Shown: positions 26,701 through 34,425, counted from the stretch's first letter. The stretch is DNA of 35,850 nt from Holosporaceae bacterium (GCA_031267235.1 JAIRZM010000013.1:1-35850), one strand, 5' to 3'. Translations and numbers: made by a program. Notes: generated from the sequence alone by a model not told the origin.

Positions 26701-29309
26701 ATATTATTAGATTCATTCAAATAACTTGCGAAATCTGCAATGTTATACTTGCTTGTGCTTGTGATTTTGCTTACTTGAGGCCAGTTGCCGCTCGGAGGTT
26801 CCACTGAAATATATGGATCAACCGGATCTGCAGTGTCGTATTTACTGAATGATCCGCCCCCATACAGGAGGAATCTCGAATTTTTCGTGAGGCCATAGCA
26901 AACCACAAAGAAGTTATAGGCGTCGACTTGACCTGAGGAAAGCGGCGAGTAGCTGCCTCCTGAGTTGTGTCCAGTTTTTGTGTCGATGCAGGGATCCCAA
27001 TAGGAACTGCTATTGGTGACGTAGTTATTGTTTTTTATCAGGGTTTTTGATCCATCATAATTTCCATACCCTCGGAGAATTTGATTCGTTAGCGTAGCAG
27101 AGGATATATCTGCGTAATTAAAGCTGTATCTCAGCTTATAGAGAGAAAGATTGTGGCCAAAATTTACTCCGCCGGTGTTGGCGTTACCGGAAACAGCTAC
27201 ACTATTGTGAGCCCAATTCCACATGGTTTTCGTCGGACCGCTAAAGGTGAACGTTGTCATCTTTTCCAAAGGATATGGTGTGTCAAGTGCAACCGCTGTG
27301 CTGCCAACCTTGCAATCGGACACCTGATTGCTGCTGTAAAAGGTAACAAATGAGTTCGTATTCACGACAATTTTGACTAGTCCCTTTTTGGGAAATGTCA
27401 GGTTACAGGTGGCGCTATCGGGAGAAATATAGCATCCGCTGACGGAGTTATAGGCAACGGAGCCGGAAGTTACGCTGAAGGTAATGGCGCCCTTTATGCC
27501 TTTGAGCGGAGTAGTAAGAGCGTTGTTGGTGGGCGCGCCGTAGTTGCGGCTAAAATCTATATTATCGGCTTCAAACATAGGAATTTCTGAAGCGTCGTTA
27601 TTGAATCCGAGGTAGGTGAGCTCCTGCGGTTCAAAGTGATCAGGAGCGTTAACGACAAGGATTACGGCACGCTTTTTTGAGCTGCGGGCTGGATGGGCAA
27701 ACTTTTGACCACTTTTGAATGCCATTTCCGGATGTGCAGTCCAACTACTGAGGAGATTATGCGCCCACTGCACCGCTAAAAATAGGAAATTCGATTTATT
27801 TTTAGGATCATTGATGGGTCTGATGAGGCTGAGATCGTAGATTACGTTTTCCAAATCGTCGGTGAGCTCGGTGATGAAATAGGGATTGGCCATGTAAGTG
27901 GGGCATGTCCTTTCGCAGGCCCCAGCCAATATGTTGCAGTGCCCAAGATAGCAGGGATTGAGATTCATGCGAAGAAACCTTTTTGCTCCAGTTGGTTCTT
28001 CATTAGATATAAGGAGCGAGCTGAGTCTGGTGGAATCAGTGGAAGGAATTGACGTGCTGGCGGATCCCCTATAAATATTCACGCCTCTGTAGGATTCCGT
28101 TATACCGCAGCGAAACATGATCGGAAAACCTACATCAACGCTTTTCCGTCCCCATTCGTATAGAACATCAATGGTGGCGATGTCTCCGCCCATATGTCCA
28201 TCGGTGCCGTAGGCAGCAGCCTGTTTTATGTATGGTGGATTTGGTACAGCCTCCTTAAGCGAGCTTCCAGATCCTGTTGTCATCGCCGGAATAGCTATGG
28301 TCCAATCTTCGCGATTGGGCGGAATCGAGATTTTTGCAGAGTATGGCACAACGCCAACGGCTACTCCGGCAACACGAGAAAAATTACTTTTCAAAAAAGT
28401 CTGATAGGAGCGCGCTATTGCCACAATTGGCGTCAACGTGGTTGAATTTGGAGCAATGAGCGTCCCAGAATTGCTGTTGTTAGAGGTGCAGGCGGCATGA
28501 TTCGTTGGCAAAGTCAAAATTATGTCCACATCACAGCGAGCGGGATATGCTCTGACCGTCTTGCCCAAGCATTTAACTTCGCATTTTATGTAATTGCTTG
28601 CATTATTGCTGCTGGTATTTAGGGAAAGGAGGAGATTCTTGCTGTTTTCGTTTAGGGCAGGATCATAATAGACGGTGCTGTAAGCTTCTGTCGAGCCGGA
28701 TAATGTTCGCATTTTAAAGGAAAGCTTGCCGCCGGAGGGATTAAAGACAGCATTAATTAGTGGAAAATCATCGCAAAATAAGGAAGAATTCGTTATTGGC
28801 GTTGTGTCTCTATGGACGTACTCCGCGAAAAATGTTCTGGAGTCAGCTAGATTGTTCAGTCCGTAAGAGGATAGAGCAATGTACATTTTTGCCAGGGTGA
28901 ATGAGTCGTTATCGGCAGAGGTCAGGGAAGAAATGTCGGCGCTCAAGTTTTTCTCCAGATTATAGACCGTCTGATAAGCTGCTGCGATGTGCATATCATG
29001 TTTGAGTTCGAAAGCTCGATCATTAAGAGCCTGTGCTGCAGCGGAGTATACTTTGTCTTTTTGTTTGTCCCAGGTTTTTGCCGGATTATATTTTCTCAGC
29101 GCCGCCTGTCCAATTGCCAGCGAAGCGCTGGTCTTAATTGTTGAGCTATGAGATAATTTCAGTTTCTTTACGCTATAATCTATCGACATTAGCACTATGG
29201 GTATCATGAGGGCCACCAGAATCAGCACGTAGCCGGATTTTTGGCGCGAGAAATACTGAAATTTTAGAATTTTTTGGAATTGCAGAAGCTTTTTAAATTT
29301 ATTGATCAT
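23724..29309 (-). CDS. Giant TadG-like protein with duplicated Cys-rich modules
   Basis: An 1861-residue envelope protein. The N-terminus has the TadG anchor: a basic stretch, then SGYVLILVALMIPIVLMSIDYS, lacking the Glu+5 pilin signal. A VWA-like domain follows, but degenerate: strand VDIILTLPTNHAA (about 261-272) lacks the metal-binding DxSxS, and RAVILVVNAPDHF (about 547-559) replaces the usual TDG strand. Its last strand and helix (RVYVIKYNTTD ... LLAKLQEIAADI) appear only at about 1806-1850, so some 1,230 residues are inserted. The insert holds two copies of a ~210-residue module (654-864 and 1195-1407), three six-cysteine motifs, two YNFFFxN...CGDG blocks and a C-terminal part shared with the gene at 3-2135. 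Start: the ATG at 29309 has GGAG seven bases upstream, better than TTG at 29330. Probable surface adhesin, by inference. Confidence 0.8.
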   Translation of the reverse strand: MINKFKKLLQFQKILKFQYFSRQKSGYVLILVALMIPIVLMSIDYSVKKLKLSHSSTIKTSASLAIGQAALRKYNPAKTWDKQKDKVYSAAAQALNDRAFELKHDMHIAAAYQTVYNLEKNLSADISSLTSADNDSFTLAKMYIALSSYGLNNLADSRTFFAEYVHRDTTPITNSSLFCDDFPLINAVFNPSGGKLSFKMRTLSGSTEAYSTVYYDPALNENSKNLLLSLNTSSNNASNYIKCEVKCLGKTVRAYPARCDVDIILTLPTNHAACTSNNSNSGTLIAPNSTTLTPIVAIARSYQTFLKSNFSRVAGVAVGVVPYSAKISIPPNREDWTIAIPAMTTGSGSSLKEAVPNPPYIKQAAAYGTDGHMGGDIATIDVLYEWGRKSVDVGFPIMFRCGITESYRGVNIYRGSASTSIPSTDSTRLSSLLISNEEPTGAKRFLRMNLNPCYLGHCNILAGACERTCPTYMANPYFITELTDDLENVIYDLSLIRPINDPKNKSNFLFLAVQWAHNLLSSWTAHPEMAFKSGQKFAHPARSSKKRAVILVVNAPDHFEPQELTYLGFNNDASEIPMFEADNIDFSRNYGAPTNNALTTPLKGIKGAITFSVTSGSVAYNSVSGCYISPDSATCNLTFPKKGLVKIVVNTNSFVTFYSSNQVSDCKVGSTAVALDTPYPLEKMTTFTFSGPTKTMWNWAHNSVAVSGNANTGGVNFGHNLSLYKLRYSFNYADISSATLTNQILRGYGNYDGSKTLIKNNNYVTNSSSYWDPCIDTKTGHNSGGSYSPLSSGQVDAYNFFVVCYGLTKNSRFLLYGGGSFSKYDTADPVDPYISVEPPSGNWPQVSKITSTSKYNIADFASYLNESNNIVEQQTVGAYFNPFKGGCGGNGVNDCSPGYSNEGNPYSCGLNGNSCECKRMCRKLIATDRIVVFTGRFKSTCDVIKEQTVGAYSGCTSGCKHSSGACGCGCGGVNDCSHGYSNEGDAYSCGLNGGSCQCKRMCRETTLCDYRYRLYNFFFVNLDTKFYSSSATETQIKNNECIGKLSSGGDWLAFCGDGKLDVTVAPNSSNGYIKFTNINNLSGSQAGATFEFVGNKEPFQNNVEYKLEGQQTFYIVPEQISDTKDAYGNYTISFQTSNLKIISAEITNLPCETITPTCSISGTTNALGKSNQSAVITTNVKAPLTIKAKGSARSNVTFYSSNGVSDCKTGGITVPLDTPYLLEKTTTFTFSGPTKTMWNWAHNNVAASGNATTGGVNFGHNLSLYKLKYSLNYASISSTTLSNQILRGYGYYGYGSSGLKTLITNDGYYTDSKYWDPCIDTRTVHNSGSVYSPLSSGQVEAFNFFVVCHGLTKNSRFLMHGGGPFGDHAHESVDTYISMEPPSGDWPLASKITSTSNYNIANFGSYSPAAADKIVIFTGRFRQLGASYETTVGSHSEIYYCQGRVSNCPEGTTHNDGSYYSCFMKDLSCGCYRKCIPCSSLKYRIYNFFFANLGTKSYSSSATASQIKNNECVGKLSSGGDWLAFCGDGSLSVTVAPTLEPSGTIKYTTASNGSASTTVTGYDYQTVSIDPSSHLYEPQGDGTYKINLSLTDIIISEVAMTNMSKIIRHKHPNIIDDQLKNVRIVDFNKNESSRPKTYGNVTFGKDIGGSLESHHKYELIDHLKYWTSAGANNQLYRTDAVAGDYFMQMMNWNSNNPSISWFYPSATVDYGNYPSGTYFFTGLHRVFLPWGKFETDRARFDVKSASVALVFSGYTLPINHVLQNSGLQVTSGTLNSTLNTASDMAAANVTSVACSKFKSSFPTNTRVYVIKYNTTDNTLNSCGSDVKTYSATSEADLLAKLQEIAADIKSFAAHLDARVEE
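24873..24998 (-). repeat. Cys-rich motif, copy 3
   Basis: Encodes C-x6-C-x13-C-x6-C-x-C-x3-C followed by CSSLKYRIYNFFF. It is diverged from copies 1 and 2 in sequence but keeps the cysteine spacing, which suggests a conserved disulfide-bonded fold. Confidence 0.7.
25089..25727 (-). repeat. Large module, copy 2 (~210 codons)
   Basis: Encodes VTFYSSNGVSDCK ... FSGPTKTMWNWAHN ... GGVNFGHNLSLYKL ... YWDPCID ... SPLSSGQV ... FFVVCHGLTKNSRFL ... KITSTSNYNIANF. It lines up along its whole length with 26720-27350, with most residues identical. Confidence 0.85.
26301..26397 (-). repeat. 97-bp direct repeat, Cys motif (unit b)
   Basis: Matches 26544-26640 at 90 of 97 positions, without gaps, at an offset of 243 bp (81 codons). 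It encodes most of the C-x5-C-x12-C-x6-C-x-C-x3-C motif (GVNDCSHGYSNEG ... CQCKRMCR). Confidence 0.9.
26544..26640 (-). repeat. 97-bp direct repeat, Cys motif (unit a)
   Basis: Partner of 26301-26397. It encodes most of the C-x7-C-x12-C-x6-C-x-C-x3-C motif (GVNDCSPGYSNEG ... CECKRMCR). Each unit is preceded in the protein by EQ(Q)TVGAY, so the duplicated unit is about 81 codons long. Confidence 0.9.
26720..27350 (-). repeat. Large module, copy 1 (~210 codons)
   Basis: Encodes VTFYSSNQVSDCK ... FSGPTKTMWNWAHN ... GGVNFGHNLSLYKL ... YWDPCID ... SPLSSGQV ... FFVVCYGLTKNSRFL ... KITSTSKYNIADF, the partner of 25089-25727. The duplication is intragenic and in frame. Confidence 0.85.
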
Positions 29310-29407
29310 CGGAAATCTCCGGATGACCAAGAAAAATCAAATTTATTTTTAAAATTTGCCAAACGCGCAGCAATAAGGCGCCTAAATTTTCTGAAATTCC
29401 AGGGGTA

Positions 29408-29417
29408 CCCCCCCCCC
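29408..29417. repeat. C10 homopolymer (G10 on minus strand)
   Basis: Ten consecutive C bases, about 100 bp upstream of the ATG of the giant TadG-like gene and 230 bp upstream of the dsbA-like GTG. It is the only C/G run of this length noticed in the window. Such tracts commonly vary in length by slippage and, near promoters, can change expression. Confidence 0.8.
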
Positions 29418-29621
29418 ATTAAGACAAATAGTCAAAGCATCATTCGAGACAATTGAGGGGAATAGCGCAAAAATATCTGTTCCAGCGATCATACCTAAAC
29501 CACAAAAACAACAAAACAAATTTTAACGGCCAAACTAAAAGATAAAGTACATCTTGAAGAAAAACAATGTAATAAAATTTATAAAAAATTGTAGATTTGC
29601 TGGTGCGTTTTTGCTTATACT

Positions 29622-29637
29622 TCCGATCATAATCGGA
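29622..29637 (+). promoter_or_regulatory. Small hairpin overlapping the dsbA-like ribosome site
   Basis: TCCGAT-CATA-ATCGGA has perfect 6-bp arms and a 4-base loop. The right arm includes the first bases of the GGAGG (29635-29639) that serves the GTG at 29647, so folding could limit translation. The stem is short and mostly A/T, so it may be weak. Confidence 0.35.
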
Positions 29638-29646
29638 GGTGTTTCC

Positions 29647-30402
29647 GTGAGACCAGACGTGCGATCGCTATCAATTTTTGCGCTGTGCGCGATATTATCT
29701 GTTCTGTTAGAGAGCGTTGTCCATGGCGCGGAAACGCGAATTTTCAGAAAAAAAAGCGTTTCAACGGTGGGCGGTCCTTCCAAACTCAGCAATGAACGAA
29801 AGACTGGTCTGGATGAATCGTTTCAGGAAAGTTTAGCGAAGCTGCGCATTCCAGATAATTATCGATTAAATGAAGTAATTATTGGGAATAAGCACGCGCC
29901 ACGCACCATCATCGTATATTTATCCTTCACCTGCGGTCATTGTAAAGATTTTTTCAACAATGAACTTCCAAAAATCCGGAAAAAGTACATTGATTCAGGA
30001 AAAATTAGGATATATCTAAGGAATTATCTGGATGATCTCGGGGCGCTGGAAGCCGCCGTTCTGGTCCGATGTCTGGGAGGAGAATCCTTGAGCACAACCC
30101 TTGAGTTATTTCAAAAAGTGTTCGATAATCAAAAGGAATGGCAAAAATCAAAGGAGCCTCGAAAGTTTCTAGAAAATATTTTCAAGGCCTACGGCAAGAA
30201 CAAAATTGACGTCTGCACCAAGAAAACGAAAATCTCTGCCGGATTAATGAAAGAGCAACAACGAGCGCACGAGTTGGAAATAATGCAGGTTCCGGCCTTT
30301 GTGATTGACGGTAAGATTTATCAGGGCAATCTGACCTGTGAAAAGCTGGAAGAAATTCTAATGCTAAATCTCACTTTAAAGTTGCCAGAATCACCGAAAT
30401 AA
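29647..30402 (+). CDS. DsbA-like thiol:disulfide oxidoreductase
   Basis: A 251-residue periplasmic thioredoxin-fold protein. The signal peptide is MRPDVRSLSIFALCAILSVLLESVVHGA, cleaved near residue 28. The active site is C96-G-H-C99 in SFTCGHCKDFF, with a helical insert and the cis-proline Pro216 in QVPAFVIDG. This is the DsbA/thioredoxin_4 layout; it should introduce or rearrange disulfides in exported proteins. Start: the GTG at 29647 has GGAGG seven bases upstream and gives a clean signal peptide; an upstream TTG at 29554 would add 31 residues and has no ribosome site. It is divergent from the cysteine-rich TadG-like giant, a likely client. No dsbB is in the window. Confidence 0.88.
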   Translation: MRPDVRSLSIFALCAILSVLLESVVHGAETRIFRKKSVSTVGGPSKLSNERKTGLDESFQESLAKLRIPDNYRLNEVIIGNKHAPRTIIVYLSFTCGHCKDFFNNELPKIRKKYIDSGKIRIYLRNYLDDLGALEAAVLVRCLGGESLSTTLELFQKVFDNQKEWQKSKEPRKFLENIFKAYGKNKIDVCTKKTKISAGLMKEQQRAHELEIMQVPAFVIDGKIYQGNLTCEKLEEILMLNLTLKLPESPK

Positions 30403-30550
30403 AGATAGAAATTATCGAACAAGCACTCTGAATTTCCAGCAACTTCTAGGAGATCTGTCCCCATCATCAATATTCTCTCCAAAGCATGAAAATTCAATGT
30501 GTTATTTTTGGAATTTCTATTTTTATTAGGCCAATCTCCCCAAAACATAA

Positions 30551-30579
30551 TTGTAATTATTTTAAAAGAAAGCTAGAAT
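30551..30579 (+). promoter_or_regulatory. Candidate promoter of the MFS gene
   Basis: TTGTAA (30551-30556), a 17-bp spacer, TAGAAT (30574-30579). The start near 30586 gives a ~22-base leader before the ATG at 30608. The 205-bp gap upstream holds no gene that I can support. Confidence 0.5.
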
Positions 30580-30607
30580 ACATCTTGGGTTTGAGTAATG
30601 GGGTTTT

Positions 30608-31873
30608 ATGGCAAATAATAAAAAGAATAATGACGCGTCGCCAATGCTTATATGGTCTATTTTATCGCTGTTTTTCTTTTATCAGTTTATAGCAAGATCT
30701 TCATTTCCGACGGTTCTTATGGATCAATTCATGAGATATTTCCATCTGGATGCAACTGGTATAGGGGCGCTAACGAGTTGCTACTATTTCATTTACACAT
30801 TCATGCAAATTCCGGTTGGAATTATTGTGGATAAGTTCGGAGTTAGAACAGTTGCATCCCTAGCAAGCGCGTTTTGCGCAGTGGGGGTATTCATATTTAT
30901 CGGCACATCAAATTATTATATTGCGGGAATTGGCCAAATGTTGATAGGTTTCGGCGCTGCCTTTGCCTTCGTACAAACTTTGAAGAGTATTGTCACCTGG
31001 TTCCCCGTTAAAAAGGTTGCCATGATGTCTTCTTTTACGATATCAATCGGATGCCTTGGACCAGTGATAGGAGGGCCGGCAGTATCGCAGATTGTGGAAA
31101 AATTCGAATGGAAAAGTCTGTTGGAAGTATTCTCTTTGGTTGGATTATGTATATCTGTTTTGATTTGGTTAATTGTGAGAGACAAAAAAATGCCAGTCAA
31201 GGTGAAGCATAGCGGCGAGATATCTTTGCTTGATTCTTTAAAAGTAGTAATAACTTCCCGACAAGCTTGGATACTGGGATTTTTTACCATGATGCTCTAC
31301 GCTCCCCTGAGTGCGCTGGGAGATCTGTGGGGCGTTTCGTTCATAAAAAAAGCATACAATGTGGATTCAGGAATTGCTGCCTTTGCCAACAATATGCTTT
31401 ACGTTGGAGTTGTGATAGGATCCCCTGCATTCGCTTATTTGGCAACCATATTGGATAGCTATAAAAAACCCATGATTGGCGCCACCGCTGCATCTGTAAT
31501 ACTAATGGCTATGGCGATTTTTTGCACCGGAATGCCGGTGGAGGCAATTTTCTCATTGTTTCTAGCTATTGGGATTTGCTGCGGAGCTATGCTGACTTAT
31601 CCGCTTGCCATGAGAATTTTTCCGGAATCCGTTAGCGGAACGGCGAGTAGTTTTATTAACGCCATGAGCATGGTGAGTGGGATTATATTGATGCCTTTGG
31701 TGGGATATATGATGAATCTTTCTTGGGATGGAACCATGGAGAATGGAGTCAAATTCTATAGCCTCGGCGACTATCAGCGCGGCGTAACGGCGGTTCTGAT
31801 CTTTCTGGTAATCGGCGTAGCTTTATCTCTGCTAATAGAGGATAGATCTCCCAAAGGGACCGCTGCTAAATAA
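30608..31873 (+). CDS. MFS transporter
   Basis: A 421-residue inner-membrane protein with about 12 hydrophobic segments. The A-loop motif between helices 2 and 3 is GIIVDKFGVRT, matching the G-x3-D-x2-G-x-R major facilitator signature. A long cytoplasmic loop (RDKKMPVKVKHSGEISLLDSLK) divides the two halves. The substrate cannot be told from sequence; the general look is like MFS proteins of intracellular gammaproteobacteria and alphaproteobacteria, which often carry nutrients. The ATG follows GGGG by four bases. Its end overlaps the convergent GT2 gene by 8 bp. Confidence 0.88.
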   Translation: MANNKKNNDASPMLIWSILSLFFFYQFIARSSFPTVLMDQFMRYFHLDATGIGALTSCYYFIYTFMQIPVGIIVDKFGVRTVASLASAFCAVGVFIFIGTSNYYIAGIGQMLIGFGAAFAFVQTLKSIVTWFPVKKVAMMSSFTISIGCLGPVIGGPAVSQIVEKFEWKSLLEVFSLVGLCISVLIWLIVRDKKMPVKVKHSGEISLLDSLKVVITSRQAWILGFFTMMLYAPLSALGDLWGVSFIKKAYNVDSGIAAFANNMLYVGVVIGSPAFAYLATILDSYKKPMIGATAASVILMAMAIFCTGMPVEAIFSLFLAIGICCGAMLTYPLAMRIFPESVSGTASSFINAMSMVSGIILMPLVGYMMNLSWDGTMENGVKFYSLGDYQRGVTAVLIFLVIGVALSLLIEDRSPKGTAAK

Positions 31874-32786
31874 TGTCCCTTACAATGTAAATGGGGCGTT
31901 TTTTAGATTCATTGTATATGCGACCAATGTATTCTCCGATTACTCCAAGACTCATCAATTGCACGCCTCCCAGAAGCAAAAGGGTAACTGTGGTGGAGGC
32001 GTATCCTGGAACTTCAACGCCGTAGAATGCAGTTCTAAAAAATATCCATAGACCACGGGAAAATGCCAAGAAAGTCACAAGCATTCCCAAATAAATGGAA
32101 ATTCTCAAAGGAAAAATCGAAAATGAAATAATTCCATCAATGGCGTAGTTCCATAGTTTACAGTAGGACCATTTGGAGGACCCTTTGCTCCTTGCGGGAC
32201 GTTTGTATTCTATAACAGTGGTCTTAAAACCAGTGAAGGCAAATAATCCCTTCATAAATCGTTTGCGTTCGGGAAAAGTTCTTAGAGCATCAATAACTTT
32301 TCTGTCCATAAGACGGAAGTCACCGACATTTTCCGGCAATTCCGTATCTGATAATATATTGTATACTTTATAAAACATATCAGCAGTTAGGCGCTTAAAT
32401 GAAGAGTCTTCTGATCTGTCGCTGCGCTTGGCCAAAACCATGTCGAATCCTTCCTTCCACCTTTGCACCATGCTTACAATCAAGTCTGGAGGATCTTGAA
32501 GATCGCAATCAATGGGAATGGCGCAACTGCCTTCAGCAAAGTCAATTCCTGCTGTAATGGCGGCATCCTTTCCGAAATTACGGGAAAAATTTATGATCTT
32601 CAGCTGTGGAAATTTCTTTTTTTTCAGCATCAATCGCTCCAGCGTATCGTCTTTACTTCCATCGTTTATGCATAAAATTTCAAATGAAAGCTTCAGACGT
32701 TTCAGGATTGGCATGATGTTACTGAAAAATTCATCTAGGGAGTCGGATTCATTATAAAAAGGAACTATAATGCTAATGTCTATCAT
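31866..32786 (-). CDS. GtrB/ArnC-like polyprenyl-phosphate glycosyltransferase (GT2)
   Basis: A 306-residue membrane-anchored GT-A enzyme. The catalytic domain (about 1-220) shows IIVPFYNE, NDGSKDDT (41-48) and the metal-binding D93-C-D95 in PIDCDLQDPPD. Two C-terminal membrane segments and the ending GVIGEYIGRIYNESKKRPIYIV are typical of GtrB/DPMS-type proteins, which load a sugar from a nucleotide donor onto undecaprenyl or dolichyl phosphate on the cytoplasmic face. The sugar is unknown. Its ATG overlaps the TGA of the upstream GT39 gene (ATGA), so the two are translationally coupled and likely act in sequence. Confidence 0.9.
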   Translation of the reverse strand: MIDISIIVPFYNESDSLDEFFSNIMPILKRLKLSFEILCINDGSKDDTLERLMLKKKKFPQLKIINFSRNFGKDAAITAGIDFAEGSCAIPIDCDLQDPPDLIVSMVQRWKEGFDMVLAKRSDRSEDSSFKRLTADMFYKVYNILSDTELPENVGDFRLMDRKVIDALRTFPERKRFMKGLFAFTGFKTTVIEYKRPARSKGSSKWSYCKLWNYAIDGIISFSIFPLRISIYLGMLVTFLAFSRGLWIFFRTAFYGVEVPGYASTTVTLLLLGGVQLMSLGVIGEYIGRIYNESKKRPIYIVRDII

Positions 32787-34321
32787 GGTCTCCTCATTGG
32801 TTGCGCGCTTTTTATATTCAGAAAAGCGTAATATACAAAGTAGTCATCGATTATGTGAGTCATATTAGCAAACAAAATGCTTTTCCCGTAAAATTTTTTA
32901 AAATGCGCTATCTGATCGTCATTTTTGTTGCATAAAAACGCTACGGCTAGATTGATAGCCGTTGGATATTCATCACAAATGCGAAATAGATCATTGTGCT
33001 TGATATCATAGGACGATGGAGAGTCTTTCAGGCGAATATGTAGTTCCGCCATCGCTTTGTCTGTTTTCAAAATGGCCATTTTTTGATCGCCGAAACGGCG
33101 ATGCCAGTCCTCATCCATAAGGGAGGAAATTCTGCATATGTCAAGTGCATTCGTGGGGTCGTAGTGCCTCAAAAAATACCTGGCTATTCCTAATTTAGCA
33201 AGCAAAATGATGGCGAATAGCCAAGAAATTCGTTGTACAAAAACTAGCAGCCTATCGCAATTGAGATCTTGTTGGTTAATTATCAATAGATAAGCTCCGA
33301 TCATCATAAGCATGTTTGTTCCCCAAAAGCTTCCTATCCTCATTCCAAATATGAGAGAAGCAAAAAATAAAATAACATTAGGAGCGATGGTGATAAATAT
33401 GATGAACTTTTCTTCTCTAGAAAAGTCGTCATTCGCTCCTGGAAGTAAATTCATTTTTGAACCATATGAATAATGAAATGCCAGCAATGATGTCGAAAAG
33501 AATATAACTTGCATGAGGATAAAATTGAATGGAGCTAGAAAATTTCGCTCCGCATTTATGGATTTGCCGAGAGCATATTTTAGCGCCACAAAATCGCTGC
33601 CATAGAGCCACAACAAATGCCAACCTATGCATAACAAGAACGTTATAACTGCGAGATACACCGGCGGCGCTTTCCAAATGTGCCTGCATTCGCGATTGAC
33701 AATTAAGAATAAACCTAGGCATCCAAGATACAAAAGCGCGAAATATTTTCCTAAAAAAGCCAAAGCAGAGGCAATGCCTAGCGCTATGGCATCTCTGGTG
33801 CTATTAAATTTTATTAGGCGAAGAAAAAAATAAAACACCAGCGGAAATAGCGACATAAGAATTGTGCTGGCATTAAACTTCTCATTGCCAAAAACTGCAG
33901 AAACTGAAGCTATGAAAATCAACACTGCGGCGTAGGATTTTTTTTCTTCTTCGAAAATTAACTGTGAAGTTTTAAAAATAAAAAATAATCCCAGCAATAA
34001 ATTCAATTGAGTCAAAATATATAAAGATTTCGGGCAGGAGAGCGATAATTTATAGAAAAAAAAGGAAATCCACGCAAATAGTGGTGGATGCTTGGAATAT
34101 CCCAACTGAAATTCTTTTCCCCAATAGAGATTTTCTATCATATCGTAGGGAAGAATGTTTCTGAAAATTATTGGTATCAGAGAAAACGCCAATACATAAG
34201 CGAAAACAAAACGGCTATAGCGATTTTTTATCGTATTCATATTTGTCGTGGCCACTTTCACAAACCTAACTTTCATTTTGTGCTTTACGAACTGATTGCA
34301 CGGCCTACCCAAAGGACACAT
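32783..34321 (-). CDS. GT39/PMT-like membrane glycosyltransferase
   Basis: A polytopic GT-C glycosyltransferase, 512 residues from the first ATG. After the first membrane helix it has an acidic loop YDMIENLYWGKEF and the HPPLFAW block typical of PMT_2/ArnT-like enzymes, which use polyprenyl-phosphate sugars made by the kind of enzyme encoded next to it. About 10-11 membrane segments are followed by a periplasmic C-terminal region (~130 residues). The start is uncertain: no good ribosome site precedes the ATG codons at 34321, 34276 or 34240, and the last fits best with the position of the first helix. The acceptor could be lipid A, another envelope glycan or a protein. Confidence 0.78.
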   Translation of the reverse strand: MCPLGRPCNQFVKHKMKVRFVKVATTNMNTIKNRYSRFVFAYVLAFSLIPIIFRNILPYDMIENLYWGKEFQLGYSKHPPLFAWISFFFYKLSLSCPKSLYILTQLNLLLGLFFIFKTSQLIFEEEKKSYAAVLIFIASVSAVFGNEKFNASTILMSLFPLVFYFFLRLIKFNSTRDAIALGIASALAFLGKYFALLYLGCLGLFLIVNRECRHIWKAPPVYLAVITFLLCIGWHLLWLYGSDFVALKYALGKSINAERNFLAPFNFILMQVIFFSTSLLAFHYSYGSKMNLLPGANDDFSREEKFIIFITIAPNVILFFASLIFGMRIGSFWGTNMLMMIGAYLLIINQQDLNCDRLLVFVQRISWLFAIILLAKLGIARYFLRHYDPTNALDICRISSLMDEDWHRRFGDQKMAILKTDKAMAELHIRLKDSPSSYDIKHNDLFRICDEYPTAINLAVAFLCNKNDDQIAHFKKFYGKSILFANMTHIIDDYFVYYAFLNIKSAQPMRRP

Positions 34322-34425
34322 TATTTCAGGAATGAAAAGAAATCAATAATGAGCCTGTTGAGAACGCTATCCCAAAGATCTTAAAAGAAGGGGCAAGTTG
34401 GCTAGTACCAATTTATGCCAAAGAG

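Larger units (their letters stand above)
29310..29646. other. Divergent intergenic region between giant adhesin and dsbA-like gene
   Basis: A 337-bp AT-rich gap once both start codons are corrected. It holds the ten-C run (29408-29417), preceded by GGGGTA so that GGGGTACCCC forms a palindrome, and a 6-bp-arm hairpin over the dsbA ribosome site (29622-29637). Promoters for both genes must lie here, but none matches the consensus well; TATACT at 29616-29621 is a possible -10 for the dsbA-like gene. No pilin or other small gene is seen. Confidence 0.6.

Noticed and set aside
30321-30548. Small minus-strand frame after the dsbA-like gene as a possible Flp pilin
   Set aside because: No hydrophobic pilin helix and no G|xxxxE signal; half of it is antisense to the dsbA-like gene.
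34322-34425. Gap upstream of the GT39 gene as a transposase remnant or tRNA
   Set aside because: No inverted repeat ends, no transposase-like residues and no cloverleaf pattern could be found.
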